Origin: Zoogloeaceae bacterium
GTDB taxonomy: Bacteria > Pseudomonadota > Gammaproteobacteria > Burkholderiales > Rhodocyclaceae
NCBI GenBank assembly: GCA_024235675.1
Contig: JACKLZ010000004.1
Span: 305,501-369,500, forward strand
DNA length: 64,000 nt
Direction: 5' to 3'
Positions 61,101 through 64,000 of this stretch are shown one piece after another. The stretch's first letter is position 1, and the number at the start of each line of letters is the position of its first letter. The translations under genes were made by a program, and so were the position numbers. A model generated the notes under the pieces. It saw only the letters and a list, made by a program, of their open reading frames with translations. It ran no database searches and was not told the DNA's origin.

Positions 61101-61865
61101 CCGCGCCTTGGCGAGCAGGCGCAGCGACATCGGCCATTGGTCGGACTGGAAGACGAGGTCGAGCAGGTGGATGTGGTCGAAGGCGCTGCGGCCGGTGGCA
61201 TGCAGCGCAAAGGACTCATTGGCGCCGTGCATGCGCAGGCGGCAGATGTTTTCGTTAACGTAGTAAGCTGGCCCGACCGCCGCCAGGCGCATCCACAGGT
61301 AAAGGTCGCCGAGCATCGGCAGGAACAGCGGATAGGCGCCGCCCACTTTTTCGCACATGCTGCGACGGAACACCCCGAAAGACAGCGGGATGTAGTTCTG
61401 GATGATGAGCGAGGCCATGTCCTCGACCACGCCGCTGCGATCATGCGGAATCCAGGTCATCGGCTGCTCGGGGGCGTCCAGATTGCCGTGCGTGGTGTGC
61501 CAGCCGGTGTAGGCGTAGCTGCACTCGGGGTGGGCATCGAGCCCGTCGCAGGTGGCCTCGAGAAACGTTGGGCCCCACAGGTCGTCCGCCGGCAGGATCA
61601 CCACGTACTCCGCCGCCGTCAGTTCATAGCCGCGCTTCATGTTGCCGACCGCGCCCAGATTGGTGTCGTTGCGGTGGTAGCGGATTCGGCTGTCCTGCGC
61701 CATCCAGCGGGCGGCGACTTCGGGGGTGTCGTCGGTCGAGGCGTTGTCCATCACCAGCACCTGGTAGTCGCCCCGGGTCTGCGCCGCGATAGCCACCAGA
61801 CACTCGTCGAGGAAGTGGGCGTAGTTGTAGCAGGGGATGATGATGTCGATGCGGTGCTCGGCCAT
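58116..61865 (-). CDS. Very large multidomain glycosyltransferase (three GT2 domains plus a GT-B domain)
   Basis: 1249 residues. Domain 1 (about 1-230) is a family 2 transferase, IDIIIPCYNYAHFLDECL with LPADDLW as DxD. Domain 2 (about 400-600) has a degenerate GT2 start and CYSDDDVSRHSDERVEPRFKPD. Domain 3 (about 625-880) is another GT2: VEIIIPFRNRLEYMAPLLES, VLMHNDVQVLNGNW. Domain 4 (about 980-1249) is GT4-like: RIGWAGAMQHAGDLALIREA and EAKSNLRLLDYGLLGWPVVC. No membrane segment. Its place beside the flagellins suggests filament glycosylation; surface polysaccharide synthesis is the alternative. 24 bp after the CmcI-like gene. Confidence 0.88.
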   Translation of the reverse strand: MAEHRIDIIIPCYNYAHFLDECLVAIAAQTRGDYQVLVMDNASTDDTPEVAARWMAQDSRIRYHRNDTNLGAVGNMKRGYELTAAEYVVILPADDLWGPTFLEATCDGLDAHPECSYAYTGWHTTHGNLDAPEQPMTWIPHDRSGVVEDMASLIIQNYIPLSFGVFRRSMCEKVGGAYPLFLPMLGDLYLWMRLAAVGPAYYVNENICRLRMHGANESFALHATGRSAFDHIHLLDLVFQSDQWPMSLRLLAKARQIQLLTGAKLVDIVSSLGSKEAMPIFKDYVDAARDDLIVVTAMAIRACSGRAAGLSDTLHDANAMLARMAAEKTDTLALNLLGQTPDSQSGAMNRDYESFLNARNYLETDHTLLQRVMRRWPQEPRIHLLVHAVAADYGLLADTLDSVAQQPYPLWTLTVLAPTPCPDPAIEDVANIEWRVAPTHRDVKRVCDTAVTENDCDIIALLPPGSRLDPFCLWRIAHEFATDASIGACYSDDDVSRHSDERVEPRFKPDLLPDMLAATDYVGPLWIRRTVYAAAGGCSELPGAHFYDLTLRVLDQIGAPAIGHVPDPLLSLPVSPHVLISDSDAMAAVQAHLTRRGVSGRVRPGHLHATWRIEYQHSATPSVEIIIPFRNRLEYMAPLLESLLNKTDYADARITLVNNASDDADVLAWLDAQLSANPDRIQRMDIAGAWNICRMFNAAVAASEAEFIVLMHNDVQVLNGNWLSRLLNHGQRPEVAAVAPRLVTPGSQALDFTGSVVGLAPFIGSPDTGERTMLHPGYLGRQQADVNCAVLDSAVLLMRREHFTAIGGMDESQHLSYAGAEMTQRLAGHGRLIWTPWSTLAHYDDDAQPREAIGIVEHEAEQANNELARLKQERQLITRCLPLIQHDPSWNPNLLLGHQDTRIDTGCAVGWRHLPVDDMPRIIADPVSGAGEYRVTGPLRAARRAGKALGAFFSYPDTRKRRIPTLADLIRLDGARSFVLHHGFSNQHIQLLQQLQTYAPKLLRVASMDDLATAVPEKSNLFGHWSRDTRSRVRSAIGLCDRLIVSTKPLAEFARHMIDDIRVVPNRLEWARWGHVASHRRVSAKPRIGWAGAMQHAGDLALIREAIIETHQEADWVFFGMCPDDIKPYVREVHDWVNFDDYPEKLASLHLDLAVAPLEINAFNEAKSNLRLLDYGLLGWPVVCTDVEPYRGAPVTRVNNSSREWIDAIRAHLNDLDATAKAGDRLREWVLADYILEDHVDDWLTQHLP

Positions 61866-61888
61866 GAGGGCGTCCTTGAGTGAGCGGG

Positions 61889-62617
61889 TCAGGCGCGACG
61901 GCGCAGGTAGCCGTGCGGCGCGACGGAGACAGCCAGTTTGGCGTCCATGGCGTTGTCGATCTCGAACTCCGGATGGGTCTTGAGCCAGGCGTGGACGGCG
62001 GTTTTCGGGTTGTCGCCGGGCGCCCAGGGGCGGTCACCGAACAGCGACGCCGGCATGTCTTCGACCACGGTGTCCATCACCACGCAATAGCTGCCGGGCG
62101 AGGTGAGCGGGGCGTAGCGTTCGAGTTCGCCGAGGACGTGTTCATGGGTGTGGTTGGAGTCGAGCACCACCATCACCTTCTTGCCCTCGGCCGCCGCGGC
62201 GGCCTGGGCGACGATGGCGGCATCCAGGCTGGAGCCTTCGATCATGCGGATGCGGCTGGCCATGGGGTGCGATTCGATGGCTTCGCGATTGTGGGCGCGG
62301 ATGTCGATGTCGATGCCCAGCACCTCGCCGCGTCCGAGCATCTGCATCATCGAGGCGTAGAAGATCAGCGATCCGCCGCGGGCTATGCCGGTCTCGATCA
62401 CCAGATCGGGCTGAATGCGCCACATCAGTTCTTGCATGGCGAGGATGTCGGTCGGGTACTGGATGATCGGCCGCCCCATCCACTCGAAGTGGTAGGAATA
62501 GCGCAACTGCTGGGCGCGGTCCATCCAGGCGCGGGACAGCTGCCGGAACTCGGCGTCGTCGGCCTGGGCCTGGATCTCTTTTGCGCAGTCGGCGGCGAAT
62601 TGTTGATGGTCGTCCAT
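61889..62617 (-). CDS. CmcI-like (cephalosporin hydroxylase family) SAM methyltransferase
   Basis: 242 residues with the family pattern YHFEWMGRPIIQYPTDILAMQELMW, VIETGIARGGSLIFYASMM (SAM site) and DIDIRAHNREAIESHP, VVLDSNHTHEHVLGELERY. Despite the family name, such genes in sugar clusters probably O-methylate sugars. Shares one base (TAATG) with the epimerase gene, so it is coupled to sugar synthesis. Confidence 0.85.
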   Translation of the reverse strand: MDDHQQFAADCAKEIQAQADDAEFRQLSRAWMDRAQQLRYSYHFEWMGRPIIQYPTDILAMQELMWRIQPDLVIETGIARGGSLIFYASMMQMLGRGEVLGIDIDIRAHNREAIESHPMASRIRMIEGSSLDAAIVAQAAAAAEGKKVMVVLDSNHTHEHVLGELERYAPLTSPGSYCVVMDTVVEDMPASLFGDRPWAPGDNPKTAVHAWLKTHPEFEIDNAMDAKLAVSVAPHGYLRRRA

Positions 62618-63534
62618 TACGAACTCCTGAGTTGCTGGCGCTGCTGGCGCCAGTCGGCAAGCGTGTGAGTGAGGCCGTCGTCGAGGCCGATGGTGGGCTG
62701 CCAGCTGGTGCCGCGCAATCGGGTGATGTCGCCGACGAGCAGGGGCGGATCGTCGTCAGGCACGGCGATGGCGCCGAAGTCCGGCGTGCCGGTCCAGTGC
62801 ATCAGCCGCGCCAGGGTGAGTACGATCTGGCGGAGCTGAACCGGTGTGCCTGAGGCGATGTTGAAGACGCCGTCGTCGGCTACGTCGAGCAGGTGCGCGA
62901 AGGCCGCCGCGACATCATCCACATGCAGAAAATCGCGATATTGCAGGCCGTGGCTGCAACGCACCGGGCCGCCTGCGTCCATGGCCCGCATGACCGAGGG
63001 GATCAGCCGGCCGGCCGCCTCGCCCGGGCCGTAGGGAAAGAACACCCGAGCCCAGGCCAGTTGCGTGTCGGCGTCGGCCAGCAGGCGACGGGCCAGGCGG
63101 TGGGTGGCGAGCTTGGCTTCGCCGTAGAGGCTGCGCGGGGCGCACGGGGTGACGTTCTCACGGCAGAAGCCGTGGTTCCAGTCGTATTCGGCGCAGGTGC
63201 CGGCAACCACGGCGCGCTTGCCGCCTGCTTGGGCGAAGGCTTGCAGCAGCGACAGGCTGGCGCTCATCCAGCGCAGATTGTCCGGTGCTTGCCAGAAGCG
63301 GCCATGTTCGGTGTTCCAAGCCAGATGCAGCAGATGGGTGGGGCGCAGGTGGCCAAGCAGTTCGGCGGTGGCGTCGGTGTCGAACAGATTGGCGGTGTGC
63401 CAGCTCGTCGATGCGGACGCCGCGTCGTGTGGCTGGCGGCTGACGGCGCTGATCTGCCACCCTCGCGCAGCCAGTAGCGGCAGCACCGCGCGGCCGATGA
63501 AGCCGTTGGCGCCGGTGACCAGCACATGCTTCAT
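62617..63534 (-). CDS. NAD-dependent sugar epimerase/dehydratase
   Basis: 305 residues from ATG at 63534. Extended SDR: GANGFIGRAV nucleotide loop at residues 8-17, active-site YGEAK (SLYGEAKLATHRL), RVFFPYGPGEAAGRLIP. Acts on a nucleotide sugar; exact product unknown. Overlaps the upstream methyltransferase by 4 bp. Confidence 0.88.
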   Translation of the reverse strand: MKHVLVTGANGFIGRAVLPLLAARGWQISAVSRQPHDAASASTSWHTANLFDTDATAELLGHLRPTHLLHLAWNTEHGRFWQAPDNLRWMSASLSLLQAFAQAGGKRAVVAGTCAEYDWNHGFCRENVTPCAPRSLYGEAKLATHRLARRLLADADTQLAWARVFFPYGPGEAAGRLIPSVMRAMDAGGPVRCSHGLQYRDFLHVDDVAAAFAHLLDVADDGVFNIASGTPVQLRQIVLTLARLMHWTGTPDFGAIAVPDDDPPLLVGDITRLRGTSWQPTIGLDDGLTHTLADWRQQRQQLRSS

Positions 63535-64000
63535 GCGTGCACCGCCAGGTCGGGGATGGCGGTGACGAAGCGCGCGCCCCACTGCCGGGCCTCGGCCATC
63601 TGGCCGATGACCTCATCACGCAGGTTCCAGGGCAGGATCACGATCCACGCCGGCTGGTCGGCGATCAGGTGGTCGGGCGACACGATGGGGATGCGGCTGC
63701 CGGGCAGGAACTTGCCTTGCTTGGCGGGGTTGCGATCGACCACATAGGCCAGCAGGTCGGCGCGGATACCGGCAAAGTTGATCAGCGTGTTGCCCTTGGC
63801 GGCCGCCCCGTAAGCGGCGACCCGCTCGCCACGCGCCTTGCACTCGAGCAAGAAGCCGACAAAGGCGTTCTTGATGGCCTCGGCGCGCGCCTGGAAGCTG
63901 TGATAGGTGTCGCGCTGCGTGAGTCCGGTCTGCGTCTCGCGCGTCAGCATCGCTGCCACCGCGGGTGAGACATCGTGCGGCCCGCCGGCGCGCTGCGCAA
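63531..64000 (-). CDS. C-terminal part of a sugar C-methyltransferase (Methyltransf_14 domain)
   Basis: The reading frame runs off the right edge; only the last ~156 residues are present (AGGPHDVSPAVAAMLTRE onward). The Rossmann-like C-terminal domain VAAYGAAAKGNTLINFAGI and VDRNPAKQGKFLPGSRIPIV identify TylC3/NovU-type C-methyltransferases acting on deoxysugars. The SAM-binding N-terminal half is outside. First gene here of the sugar operon. Confidence 0.88.
   Translation of the reverse strand, partial: AQRAGGPHDVSPAVAAMLTRETQTGLTQRDTYHSFQARAEAIKNAFVGFLLECKARGERVAAYGAAAKGNTLINFAGIRADLLAYVVDRNPAKQGKFLPGSRIPIVSPDHLIADQPAWIVILPWNLRDEVIGQMAEARQWGARFVTAIPDLAVHA

Noticed and set aside
60372..61883. 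503-codon open frame on the plus strand opposite the glycosyltransferase
   Set aside because: Its translation is a low-complexity antisense product of GC-rich codons, with no domain; the minus-strand gene has clear GT motifs.

Overview
The window is high-GC bacterial chromosome. Gene content and order point to a betaproteobacterium, most likely Rhodocyclales (Azoarcus/Thauera/Denitromonas-like). This rests on the ilvI-ilvH-ilvC-psd-pssA-leuA block, the sigma factor/DUF3619/DUF3106/RDD block, the rpsP-rimM-trmD-rplS operon, nitric oxide reductase accessory genes, SorAB-type sulfite oxidation genes and a polar-flagellum filament locus. The taxonomic call is inference; no rRNA gene is present. 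I saw no tRNA, rRNA, CRISPR array, insertion sequence or prophage.

Layout. 1-5033: tail of a diflavin-type reductase, then a NodT lipoprotein / MacA adaptor / ABC ATPase / MacB permease efflux operon. 5098-11471: mixed single genes (TauE/SafE exporter, a protein with three Fe-S domains, an EF-hand secreted protein with an 18-bp tandem repeat, an unknown membrane protein, MarC, a bestrophin-like channel, a MaoC-like protein, a small coiled-coil membrane protein). 11519-11644: a long hairpin and a 90-bp MITE-like element that overlaps the valS stop. 11641-16949: valS, a small unknown gene, holC and pepA, facing lptF-lptG (17054-19209). 19242-22129: a shared terminator, then rpsP-rimM-trmD-rplS and pyrF. 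22257-26072: a PilZ-like protein, YihY, wrbA and DUF2069.

26110-32911 is a branched-chain amino acid and phospholipid block on the minus strand: ilvI, ilvH, ilvC, psd, pssA, leuA. A promoter just before leuA would start transcription at the ATG of a possible 31-codon, leucine-containing leader peptide. 33038-34843 is a sigma factor operon whose first gene seems to lack a normal start codon. 34994-38274 is a PhnDCEE-type ABC importer, perhaps for an oxyanion. 38363-42840: a VOC protein, SorB/SorA-like sulfite dehydrogenase, YbaK, an alpha/beta hydrolase and a GNAT protein. 42896-47911: norE, a norF-like gene, norQ, a small membrane protein, a polyferredoxin membrane protein and norD, led by an FNR/Dnr-type box but with no norCB.

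47998-64000: a DUF938 methyltransferase and a chemoreceptor, then a flagellar late locus on the minus strand (three flagellins, flaG, fliD, fliS, fliT, fliK, an FlhB C-terminal paralogue and the YcgR brake). Upstream lie a four-domain glycosyltransferase, a CmcI-like protein, a sugar epimerase and a C-methyltransferase, which together look like a filament glycosylation module. The first flagellin has a good sigma-28 promoter, and each flagellin gene is followed by a hairpin. One of the three flagellins is an exact mosaic of the other two.
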